The position numbers were made by a program, and so were the translations under genes. Positions 45,769-56,151 of a DNA stretch of 64,000 bases are shown piece by piece; positions within the stretch are counted from its first letter, which is position 1; each line of letters starts with the position of its first letter. Source of the stretch: Geotrypetes seraphini. Lineage: Eukaryota > Chordata > Amphibia > Gymnophiona > Dermophiidae. The notes below the pieces were generated by a model. It was given only the letters and a program-made list of their open reading frames with translations. It ran no database searches and was not told where the DNA came from. The stretch spans positions 109,729,670 to 109,793,669 of the forward strand of contig NC_047086.1 in assembly GCF_902459505.1 (NCBI RefSeq). The letters are read 5' to 3'.

Positions 45769-46231
45769 CTTTAATAAAGAAACAGCCATGTCAGAATCTA
45801 GAGTCAAAACTTCAGTCACGATCTCTGTAAAGACACTATGCACGTTAGGATTATTACTACACTAAAAATGTTTTGTGGTTTGTTGGGTGGGGGGGGGGGG
45901 TTGGTCATAATTGAAGGGATTCATCTTTTGCTGAAATATGGGCTAGCCACAGAATCTTTGTCTACAGCTGAGAGCACCCACTAGATATCGATGGCATGGC
46001 ATTGACATAGGAAGTACTGTTTACACTCTCCACTGGGGGGAAAAAAGAGACCGGAGGGCATTTCACCCTGCTAGATCGGGGCACTCTCTTTGATAACTAC
46101 TAGATCCTGAGTGAATATTATGACTCCAAGCTCCGCATCCACCCAATACATTTTTATCTCAGTTATAATTCTCTCTTTTCTCTACTCTGGTGTCTACCGT
46201 ACCCCTCTTCTTTTAACTCGGTCATACTCAC

Positions 46232-46261
46232 ATTCGCTCTCTTGGCCGCTTGCATCGCCAT
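46232..46261 (-). CDS. SF3B6: SF3B6 exon 1 (start codon)
   Basis: Ten codons, MAMQAAKRAN, then the donor GTGAGT. With exons 2-4 the coding length is 378 bp = 125 aa plus stop, exactly the family length. SF3B6 is a subunit of SF3b in the U2 snRNP and sits at the branch-site end of the complex with SF3B1. The start is fixed by homology. Confidence 0.95.
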
Positions 46262-47641
<1,380 letters not shown>

Positions 47642-47773
47642 TTGCATCTGCTCTTGTTATGAATCTCCTTGAAATTTTTATTGTAAATTAAATGTAACTG
47701 TTGTATTACATCTGTCTCATTTTTATAGACCTGTACATTTATCTACAGCTACAGTGCTGTCTGAAAGATTAAA

Positions 47774-47779
47774 AATAAA
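47774..47779 (+). terminator. RNF113A: RNF113A polyadenylation signal
   Basis: AATAAA 130 bp after the stop codon, with GT-rich sequence downstream. Confidence 0.65.
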
Positions 47780-47829
47780 AGGAAACGATCGTTAGTGCTA
47801 AGTCTTAATATACTGTACAGCATATTTGG

Positions 47830-48160
47830 ACCAACCATCCAGACTTTCCAATACACAAAGTATGCTTTTGATAAGCACATATCTGTTATCTAAGCTGAAA
47901 ACCCATGTATTTCAACTTACCTTTCAGACTAGATGCATTATGCATAACCAGGTAGATACAGTGGGCTAGTTGAGAAAAAAAGACTCTTTCCCTTGTTGAG
48001 TCCAAAAATGAAGAAATCTGCTGATGGAGCAGCTTACTGAAAGTTATTGCGAACCTTCAGTGATAGACCAAGCCAGCCTTCCACATTCAGTCCCTACTCC
48101 TCTGCCCTCCAACCCAGCCCGCTGATTAACCTTTCCCCTTAACTGTATCCATGACATCCT
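47830..48160. other. Unassigned intergenic DNA
   Basis: No gene recognised; the right end grades into an L2-like 3' tail. Confidence 0.4.
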
Positions 48161-48275
48161 GTTTGTCTGTCTTGCCTGTTTAGATTGCAAACTTTTTCGA
48201 GCAGGGACTGTTTTCTTATTCTTTGTGACTGTGCAGCGCTGTGTGTGTCTGGTAGCACTATAGAAATGACAGTAG
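48160..48275 (+). mobile_element. L2-like LINE 3' tail
   Basis: 'tagattgcaaactttttcga' and 'gcagggactg' then 'agcactatagaaatgacag' match the 3' end of the L2-like element at 13145-13240. Confidence 0.6.
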
Positions 48276-48798
48276 TAGTATTCTGGTGCTCCACTCGATT
48301 GCCTTTTTCACTGTGTACCATACCTTACTACTGCGTCACATTACCATAATCAGGCGCTTTCTGATTGCTGTATGTTTACCGCCAGGCGCCAGCCACCTCA
48401 AAGGCAGAGTTTGGAGGCCTGAGACAGGAGGCAATCAATAACCCAGAGCTGAAGAGGCAAATAATAAAAAAAAGGAAATGCAAAATACCAAAATATCAGA
48501 GGTGTATGTTTTCCAAAGCTGCCTGGATAATAAAGACTTCTCACTAATATAATTCTAGGAAAAACAGAAGAAATAGCAGCAAAATATGTTGAAATCCATT
48601 GCAGTCTCCAGTGTTGTCTCCTAAAATTTATGCTAGCCAGATGAAGGCCGTGGATACCTGCACAGTATTATAAAATCTTATGCTATGTTAGTGTCAGTAA
48701 AATCAGCTGGGTGATGTGCCTCTTCAAAAAGTCTCAGGGAGAACATGGCATTTCATGTTATTTCATGCATATTTCACTATTAAATGCTGTCTCTACTG

Positions 48799-49020
48799 GG
48801 CAAAATTTTCCAATTCGATTTAGCCTATTGAATCTCTTTTCCAATTTGATTTGCTTTTTCTGTCCAATCAGCCTTTTTAAAAAACAAAAAAGAAAACCCA
48901 CGTCCTGGTGGGTTCATTGTGTAGCCTTTCCACCCAACCACCCTCCTTTTCCCTCTTCAATCCCACATCAGCACTGTGGTGTAAACAAAACAGACTTTTC
49001 CTCTCTCCTGGCCAGATTCT
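48799..49020 (+). repeat. Fragment of the TAGTGCTGCCC-end repeat family
   Basis: 'ttttccaattcgatttagcc', 'ctccttttccctcttcaatc' and 'gcactgtggtgtaaacaaaa' match 3560-3730. The outermost terminus is replaced. Confidence 0.55.
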
Positions 49021-49179
49021 CAAAACTTTAACATGGTTGCTAAACTGGTTGCAGACGGATTAGCCTGCATGCAATTTAGCGGCATTTTATCAAAATGGCT
49101 TATTGCAGTCTTTAGCACGCTTTCTAGCAGTCTCTGACACTGCCATGCAAATGGGCTCTTGAATATTGAAACGAGCACT

Positions 49180-49288
49180 CTGGTTTTGGCCAGGTACTAG
49201 TAACCTTGATCTGGCCACCATTAGACCAGGCTACTGGGCTTGATGGACCATTGGTCTGACCAAGTAAGGCTATTCTTATGTTTTTATG
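49180..49288 (+). mobile_element. CR1 LINE 3' end
   Basis: 'ttggccaggtactagtaacc' to 'aaggctattcttatgttttt', the 3' UTR of the 19.1-kb CR1 subfamily. Confidence 0.7.
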
Positions 49289-49552
49289 ATGTGCATACTA
49301 TTATAGCATTTGGCGTATCCACGCCTATTTTCTGCACAAGGATTTACACCAGGCTTCAGTTCATGTGCAACCTCATGTCCAAATTTGGACATGAATCCTG
49401 GTGAACACTGTTCTATAAATGATCCTGAACTCAGAGCATTTCATAAGATAGCGCTCTGCTCATTTTATTCGATGATTGAATGAGCATCGGAGCATTTACC
49501 TTGGTGGCACACTTTAAAAAGCTTTACCACGGTTTGATGAAAAGAGTCCTAA

Positions 49553-49645
49553 GTACAGTAAACTCTCAGTTATCTGGCACCCATAGAGATTGGTGGATGC
49601 CGGATAACTAGTTTGTGGTTGCTTGAGAGTTACTCTAAAAATAGA
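49553..49645 (+). mobile_element. pogo/Tigger-like DNA element end
   Basis: CAGTAAACTCTCAGTTATCT followed by 'ggatgccggataactag' is the terminal type of Tigger elements. The internal inverted match 'aaactctcagttatc' / 'gcttgagagtta' suggests a short palindromic derivative. Opposite end not certain. Confidence 0.45.
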
Positions 49646-49649
49646 TTTG

Positions 49650-50520
49650 TCTTCCTTCCTCTCTCTATCATCCCCTAGCCCCCACTTGTACATCCAGCAT
49701 CTGTTCCCCCCCCCCCAATTTATGGGTCCAGTATCCATCCATCTCCCCTCCCTTGCACCCTAATGGACCCTCCCCCCCACTTCTGGTCCACCTCCCCCAC
49801 CAGTTTTCCCTCCTTTCGCACCGAAGCAGCAATGGCAGATGGTCAGCAGAGGCAGTGCTGTAAGCAGGCTGTGCGTGGGCAGCCCCAGCGGGGCCTTTTC
49901 TCGGCTGCGTCTAAAATGCAGTGTAAAGAGGTTTTACACAATTTTTCAGAAAGAGTGCAGGGCCTCTTGCCTGCTTTTTTAAAATACAGAATATGAATAT
50001 TTGTATTTGGTGAAGTTGCTGTCACTCTTGGAGCTGTGAAGTATCAGAGTCCTAAATTTAAGGAACTGCTGAGTAATTCATTTTTGGAGGTGAAGTACTG
50101 ATACTATGTACTAGTTTTAAAAAAAGGGGCATGAACAAATTTCCTACATTTTCTGCAGGCTAACCTCTTTGAAATCTACAATGAATACTCCTAAAAGCTG
50201 CATCTATTCCAAATCAATTTGGTTTCTGCTTTACAAAATGCATTTGGGGGTCCAGGGTCAAAAGTTGTCCAAGTCAATCCAGCTATCCTTTTATTAACAT
50301 GAAAAAAAAATTATGGCAGCCCAGAGATTACTTCACCGCTGGGCAGACTGGATGAGTCATAGTGGTCTTTAGCTTCATTTGTTATGTTATTGTCGAGTGA
50401 GGGACAGAAGTATGATGAAATGGGTACCAGATTCTCTGCAGGTTTTAAAGCCTGAAGATGGTAGTATTGTAACAAGACATCTAAGTTAATATGGCACACA
50501 TCCTTCAGAAATGGTGCCTA
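49650..50520. other. Unassigned intergenic DNA
   Basis: No recognised gene or repeat. Confidence 0.4.
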
Positions 50521-50526
50521 AACTAG

Positions 50527-50662
50527 GAGTTGTCAACCTAGTCCTCAGGACACAACACACACAATGGAGGCAATGCATGCAAACTGATCTCATACATATT
50601 CATTTAGTCCGGATATCTTGAAAACCATACAAGCTTGGTATGTCCCGAGGACTGGATTGAGA
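50527..50662. mobile_element. MITE relic, 'CCTCAGGACA' palindromic family
   Basis: Left 'gttgtcaacctagtcctcag', right 'tgtcccgaggactggattga' are inverted. The centre carries 'catgcaaactgatctcatac' as in related palindromes. Decayed. Confidence 0.5.
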
Positions 50663-50699
50663 CAAGGACAATACACCAGTAGAAACTCACATGCCCTTT

Positions 50700-50985
50700 T
50701 TTCGTTTCTGTCAGTTAAGGGCTGCAAAAGTAAGAAATATCACGAGCACACTCTTTCAATATGAAGCAGTATACTACGATAAAGATTTCCAACCATTGCT
50801 AATTAGATCTAGCTCTTATGAACATTTTAGAAAATTGCTGAAAAACTTTTTTTAAAATTTCTGACTAATTAGATCTTTCTGTATTTTTCATAACATAATC
50901 TGTATTTTTCATAGCACAATCTTTTGTTAACCGCATTGAACTTATGGCTATGCGGTCTAGAAATTTGTTGTTATGTAAATATATG
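50700..50985 (+). mobile_element. LINE 3' end, degraded
   Basis: Around 50810-50850 it encodes LRSSSYEHFRKLLKNFF, a LINE RT end. It is followed by a tail with 'ttaaccgcattgaacttatg'. Related to the ends at 5060-5515. Confidence 0.5.
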
Positions 50986-51090
50986 CACAATTGTAAGTTG
51001 TCTGTTCCACCCAACATCTAGCACTAAGCACACCTACTTAAGAGACTGACCTCATTTTATAAGAGCCCATTTATGTGTGTAAATCAGCCT

Positions 51091-51096
51091 TTTATT
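51091..51096 (-). terminator. TP53I3: Likely TP53I3 polyadenylation signal
   Basis: AATAAA on the minus strand about 150 bp past the stop codon. Another lies at 51108-51113. Confidence 0.55.
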
Positions 51097-51244
51097 CACA
51101 AAAATGGTTTATTGAAGTATTCTCTAAAATGAGGAGGTAGGCTCTAGTCCATAATAACTGTACGTCCCCTTTAATATCAGCACATTTGCATTTATAATAC
51201 ATAAAATTATTCTACAGTATTGGTGTGTCTGTGGATAACTGGTT

Positions 51245-51517
51245 TTAAAGTCTATGTCCGTGCTTTTGCCCAGTATGTTTTGCTTTGTACTTTTCTTCTT
51301 CTCTTGGTTGATTTTCCTGTTGCAGTCCTTTTGATGAAGAAGGCATCTCGATGATAATTTTGCCCGTGTTTTTGTTCTCCTCCATACGCTGGTGTGCCTC
51401 TGCGATCTGTTGGAAGGGGTAAATGCTGTCGATGACAGGCTGGAGCTGTCCAGGTCCATCGTGAGAGAAGTATGGCAATGCTACTTCCGTGAAGGCTTTC
51501 ACCAGTTCATCCTTATA
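51245..51517 (-). CDS. TP53I3: TP53I3 (PIG3) last coding exon
   Basis: TP53I3 is an NADPH-dependent quinone oxidoreductase of the zeta-crystallin/MDR group, induced by p53 in mammals. The exon starts in phase 0 after the acceptor TTTGTAG and encodes YKDELVKAFTEVALPYFS, then DSIYPFQQIAEAHQRMEENK and GKIIIEMP. The family normally stops a residue or so after this point (human ends GKIVLELPQ). Here the frame continues for about 30 residues (SSSKGLQQENQPREEEKYKA and on to KHGHRL) before TGA. The tail is basic/acidic and not recognised. Either it is a lineage extension or the stop was lost. Confidence 0.93.
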   Translation of the reverse strand, partial: YKDELVKAFTEVALPYFSHDGPGQLQPVIDSIYPFQQIAEAHQRMEENKNTGKIIIEMPSSSKGLQQENQPREEEKYKAKHTGQKHGHRL

Positions 51518-51969
51518 CTACAAACAAACAAACAAAAAAAACCCAGTTAGGACAAGACAGCAGAGCAGCTCACACTCAAAAGCTGTGTCATTTTGGATAA
51601 AAGTATTTGCTTTCTGGTACAGGGAAGAGAGCAAAGACAGTTGTTATGGTGGTGGCACTGAAGAAGCATCCAAGAGGTGGTGTTCCTCTAGCATTCAGGT
51701 CTACAAAGGTTCTTCCAGCATTATATTCATCCCTTGCCCTTCACTTTGCTAGGAACAGGTCTGCCCTGCCTCTCAAAGGAAGGGAAGACAGGCTCATTCC
51801 TCCAGCACCAGGCACTAAAGACAGGCAAATCTGTAAAGCTTAGCACCAAGTGTATGGCAGCTTCAGAGCATGCCTAAGCCATTATAGAATACTAACATGA
51901 AGGCACATTGATGCACCTAAACTTAGACGTGCTCACTTAACAACAGGTAAATGGTTGGAGTATGCTAGC

Positions 51970-52832
51970 TAGTGCTACCTGATTCACTGATTTGAATCGA
52001 TTCAAATCAGTCTGCTGGAAAAAATCTGACTCACGGATTCAGTGAGGATAGGAGGGATGGAAGGCTGCTGCACAGGGGGAGAGATGGAAAGCTGCTGCAC
52101 ATTGGGGGAGAGGAGAAAGGAAGAATTGGACATGGGGTGGAGGAGATGAAGGGAGAGATGCAACAAAGAGGTAGAAAGGGATGAAGGTGAAATCTTGCAT
52201 TTGGTGGAGGGGAGGGAGACATGCAAGGAGAAGAGAAAGAAATGGGCACAGGGTGGAAGGCAGGGAGAGATAGAAATGCTGCATATGATAATGGAGGAGA
52301 GGAAGAAAAGAGATGCCGCATGGAGAATAGAGAGATTTGACCCAGGGCACAAGGCAGGGAGAGAAAGAGATAATGGGAAAGAAATGTTGGATATGGCAGT
52401 AGAAGGGAAGGTTCAGAGATCGAAGATGGATGGTGAGCATTAAGTAAGAAGAAAGCGTCAATTGGGCAGGAGACCCTGGTGAGCAAGTTAACAGAAGACA
52501 AACAGAAACCAGACCTTTGGACCAACATGATTTGAATAATAAAATGACCAGAGAACAAAAGGTAGAAAAATTCATTTTATTTGCTGTTTTGTGATTACAA
52601 TATGTCAGATTTGAAATGTGTATCCTGCAAGAACTGGTGTTAGACTGAGCATGAGCTAGGACCTAACAGAGAGAAGAAAAGTCTTTTTTGTTTTATTTAC
52701 ATCACAGCACCGGTGTGGGGTTGGAGAGAGCAAAGAGGGATGGGATGGGTGAAGAGGCTACAAAAATAAACCCACCAGGCTGTTTGAAAAAAAACATCCA
52801 ACTGGGCAGGAAAAGTGAATTGGGCAGCACTA
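51970..52832 (-). mobile_element. Full-length TAGTGCTGCCC-end element, 863 bp
   Basis: Inverted ends TAGTGCTACCTGATTC (left) and TAGTGCTGCCCAATTC (right, reversed), with TA at both borders. The interior is purine-rich near the left and shares the 'gacctaacagagagaagaaa' block with copies at 3536, 10172 and 48799. No transposase. It fits a non-autonomous TA-target DNA transposon, superfamily unsettled. Confidence 0.6.
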
Positions 52833-52834
52833 AC

Positions 52835-53160
52835 GTTTTGCTTTGGTATCCATTTTGTGCTGGAACCGTCGGCTCGTGTTTTTTATGACTGCATAGACTT
52901 ATGTTCATTATCAGTTTAAATTGCGGTTTGAGTCGAAACCTTATCAACCATGGACCCCTGAAGAAGGTATGTTCACCGAAACACGGACCATTTTGGGTCC
53001 CATGGTTTATTGAAAGGTGGTATCATTGACCGCATTTAATATTTGATATAAGAAACATAGCCTGCACCTTGTACATATTGTCTGCAGTTTTTTTCTTGTT
53101 TCTCACTTTCTGGAACACCTCTGACATGGCTACACCCCCTTTTTAGTCATACTCTATTAA
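52835..53160 (+). repeat. Penelope-type terminal relic
   Basis: Non-coding, with 'catggacccctgaagaagg' and 'caccgaaacacggaccat', a motif type found in PLE terminal repeats. Contains the hammerhead-like motif listed next. No RT remains. Confidence 0.45.
52946..53007 (+). ncRNA. Hammerhead-ribozyme-like relic
   Basis: Stem I AACCATGGACCC (52946-52957) pairs with GGGTCCCATGGTT (52995-53007) with one bulged C. Core CTGAAGA (52958-52964), stem II GGT/ACC, GAAA (52978-52981). The stem III region (ACACGGACC then ATTTT) has lost pairing, as C-to-T/G-to-A decay of an ACACG...CGTGTC stem would give. So the fold is recognisable but probably inactive. Confidence 0.5.
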
Positions 53161-53258
53161 AGTTACTGTATTTTTCGCTCCAAAAGACGCACTTTTTCCA
53201 CCCCCAAAAAATGGGGTGGAAATAAGGATGCGTCTTATGCAACGAATACCACACGCCC
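53160..53258. mobile_element. MITE-like palindrome 'TATTTTTCGCTCC'
   Basis: 'tatttttcgctccaaaagac' and 'gcgtcttatgcaacgaata' are inverted around 'ccacccccaaaaaatggggt'. The type is common in amphibian and reptile genomes. No duplication seen. Confidence 0.45.
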
Positions 53259-53262
53259 CCCC

Positions 53263-53429
53263 ATCTTGGTATACGGTGGTGGTATAGCCAATACAGCTGC
53301 TCTGGGCACTTCCTTAATCACCTTAACAGGGGGGTGGGGAAATCGGTGAAAATTTACCTGTTTTGTTAAGGTGATTAAGGAAGTGCCCGGAGAAGCTGTA
53401 TTGGCTATACCACCACCGTATACCAAGAT
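53263..53429. repeat. 65-bp-arm hairpin
   Basis: Left arm 53263-53327 (ATCTTGGTATACGG...CACCTTAAC) and right arm 53365-53429 are inverted copies with two mismatches. The loop is 37 bp. Directly follows the preceding MITE-like palindrome. Confidence 0.7.
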
Positions 53430-55601
53430 AAGTGAATTTTGTTCCTCATTGAGGAGTTAGTGGTGTTGTTTGAACAAAAGTTCTATAGTATTGGTGGGAG
53501 AGACTGTGAACACGCAATGATGGTCTCTACACACAGCTACTCCGTGAATTTTCACTGGGTTATAGTTGTGGGTCTGAGCGTTCACTATTGAGCACACACA
53601 ATTTTGTGAAGTAATTTTTCAATATATTTATATATTACAACATTTTAGGTGATCAATGAAAGTTGACCAAATATTAAGTACCATGTTACAGAATTGCACT
53701 TTGAGCCTTTTAGCAGTTTATTTTTACAACGTTCAGGCTAAGTGTGCTAAATTCTTCCATCACAAGTTTGACGTAGTCAGCCCAGAAGCTGTAGCAATTC
53801 TCACTTGATAAGATAAGTTAAATGTTGGCATCGGTTGCTAGGTTGGTTTTTTAATCTTCCCTCCTAGTTAACAGTAGGGGGCGCCACATTACTCAGAATG
53901 ACAATGTCAGCACTGCAGTTTGAAGGAGCCACACTTTTCTGCAGGCTTCTCTAGTAAATCATGGACAGGAGGATATTGAGTATCTAATGCCACAATGATG
54001 GATGAATAAGATATCTGAAAACTCTTCTGCTTTGTAAGTCAAAACAATCCTAGTAACGGCATAATGCTATTTATAATTTCTCCTGCAGGATGGGATCAAA
54101 ATGTAAGGCAGGTGTATTATATAAATTAAAATGCAACTTTTCCATGTAATGGACAGGTATATTGCATGTAAAGATTGATATGTAAGACTCTTTTTGTTCT
54201 TTTTATAAATCAAGTATCTTAAAACTTATTTGGCCAAAACAAATGACAGTGATTTCTGCTCTTCCATTTCTACACTCTTTTCATATCTTAGGAGCCCAGT
54301 ATTCAGAAATGCAGGGTACCCTCATTTATTTTCTTAATAATAGCATCCTATATTTTGCAGGCATCTCAAATTTGACTGCGCAGCTTTTGGTGAATATGGC
54401 ACCTAATGCAGTCAGTGCTCTGGGATCCCTTTGCTCTTCCAATGAATAAGAAAAACCATGTGCAGGCAGGGAACCATCACCTTCTCCAATACCCTTCTTG
54501 TTTTTTCCCAAACAAAACTGACATGCTGGGGATGGGGGGGAGCCATAAACCCCAGCATCTTCCCTGCATCCCCTTCTGTTAAAATATAAATGTGGTGATC
54601 CACTAGCTCCCAATTCAATCCCTCATGATCCATCTTCCACCCCCTTATCCCCTTTGTAAAACAAACCACACCATTTCACTGCTGACACATACACAGAACC
54701 GGTTTTGGGAAGTCCTAACATCTGAATGGCAGGGGAAGCCCCAAAGCAGCCTCCTGCCACTCAGTTGTTGGAGCTCTTTTTCTTTTTTTTATGGTACAGA
54801 TGTGCGTGTGTTACACATACAAAATATCTGCCGCATTAAAAAAAAAATGCTGTGTCGGCCCTCTCCCCGTTGATGACAGCCCTCCTTGACAACTCCCCCA
54901 ATGAACAGGAATGGGGGCAGGAGGGATGCCCCTCCCTTATGCCACCGGATGTTCCCCTGCCCCCCCTACACACATACCCCCCAAACTTCCCCCATACCTG
55001 TTTCAGAAGTTTACAGCAGGAGGGATGCTCAGTCCCTCCTGCTCCGAGGCCCGCAACTCCAAAATGGCGGGCCTTCCCCTTCGTGGTACATCCTGTGATG
55101 CGATTGGCTCAGATGCCCAAGGCCCCTCCCAGGATATAGAAGGATGAGCCTAAGTCTTATTGGCTCAGACACCTAAGGCCCTCCCCTTGGAGATCCCCTT
55201 AGACTTGTCATTTTTGGGGGGGGTCAGAATGAGTGATCACTATTTTTGTGCCATGTTAGAGCAACGATTGGTTGGCTAGTTTGCATGACATTTCAATATT
55301 AATGATCTTATTTGAATGGCTAGATTGGAGAATGAGCGATCGCAGGGAAAAACATACAGTGAGCCATTTTATGCATTGGATCTACAAATACAATTGGTCA
55401 CTAAACCGGTATAATGATGATTGTTGGACGATCGGAGACTTTAATGCAACTAGCCCCAAGTTAGGCACCTAGCATGGAAAATTAGCGTTAGACTCCTCTC
55501 TTCTTCACACGAGCCTGTCACCGCCCTCTTTTTAAAGTGTTTACATTTATTTCAAAATATGTTTTTATTAATGAGAAGAAAGCAAACAATATGACATCAA
55601 T

Positions 55602-55770
55602 GGAGAAATTAGGTTCTTACCTGCTAATTTACTTTCTTTTAGCTTCTCCAGACCAGTAGAGGTTAATCTTTACGAATGGGTATATATCCAATCATGACCA
55701 GCAGGTGGAGACTGAAAACAAAACTTTGGGACAGTATATACTATCCTCCCTTCTCTATTTCCCTCAGTCT
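55602..55770. repeat. DIRS left terminal repeat (plus-strand left)
   Basis: The inner part (55646-55770) is the inverse of 61315-61440. The outer 44 bases are unique to this end and are matched only by the internal complementary region. Confidence 0.85.
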
Positions 55771-56043
55771 GCTGAATAGCCAAGCAGAACCAAGAACTGG
55801 AAAACAGAAAGAAAACAATACTCCGAACAGGAGTAACCAATAACATACCCAAATGCTGTTGGAAAATGCAGAGGAGAAATACCCGAAGGAAAATGTCCCC
55901 ACAGCTCGCCAGCTAAGCCAGTCGAGCCACAGCCGCTGTTCTTTAATTCTCCCCGGCTCTAGAAAAATACTAGAACCCGCAGCAAAAACAAAAACTGCCC
56001 GCGAAAACAGCCCCAACAACAACAACAACAGACAGGGTGGGGA

Positions 56044-56151
56044 CCTCTACTGGTCTGGAGAAGCTAAAAGAAAGTAAATTAGCAGGTAAGAACCTAATTT
56101 CTCCTTCTTTAGCACTCTCCAGACCAGTAGAGGTTAATCTTTACGAATGGG
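56044..56151. repeat. DIRS internal complementary region
   Basis: 56044-56104 is the reverse complement of the outer left end (55602-55662). 56105-56151 is the reverse complement of the outer right end (61406-61452). The two halves meet at the place where the joined ends of a circular intermediate would meet, as expected for DIRS replication. Confidence 0.88.
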
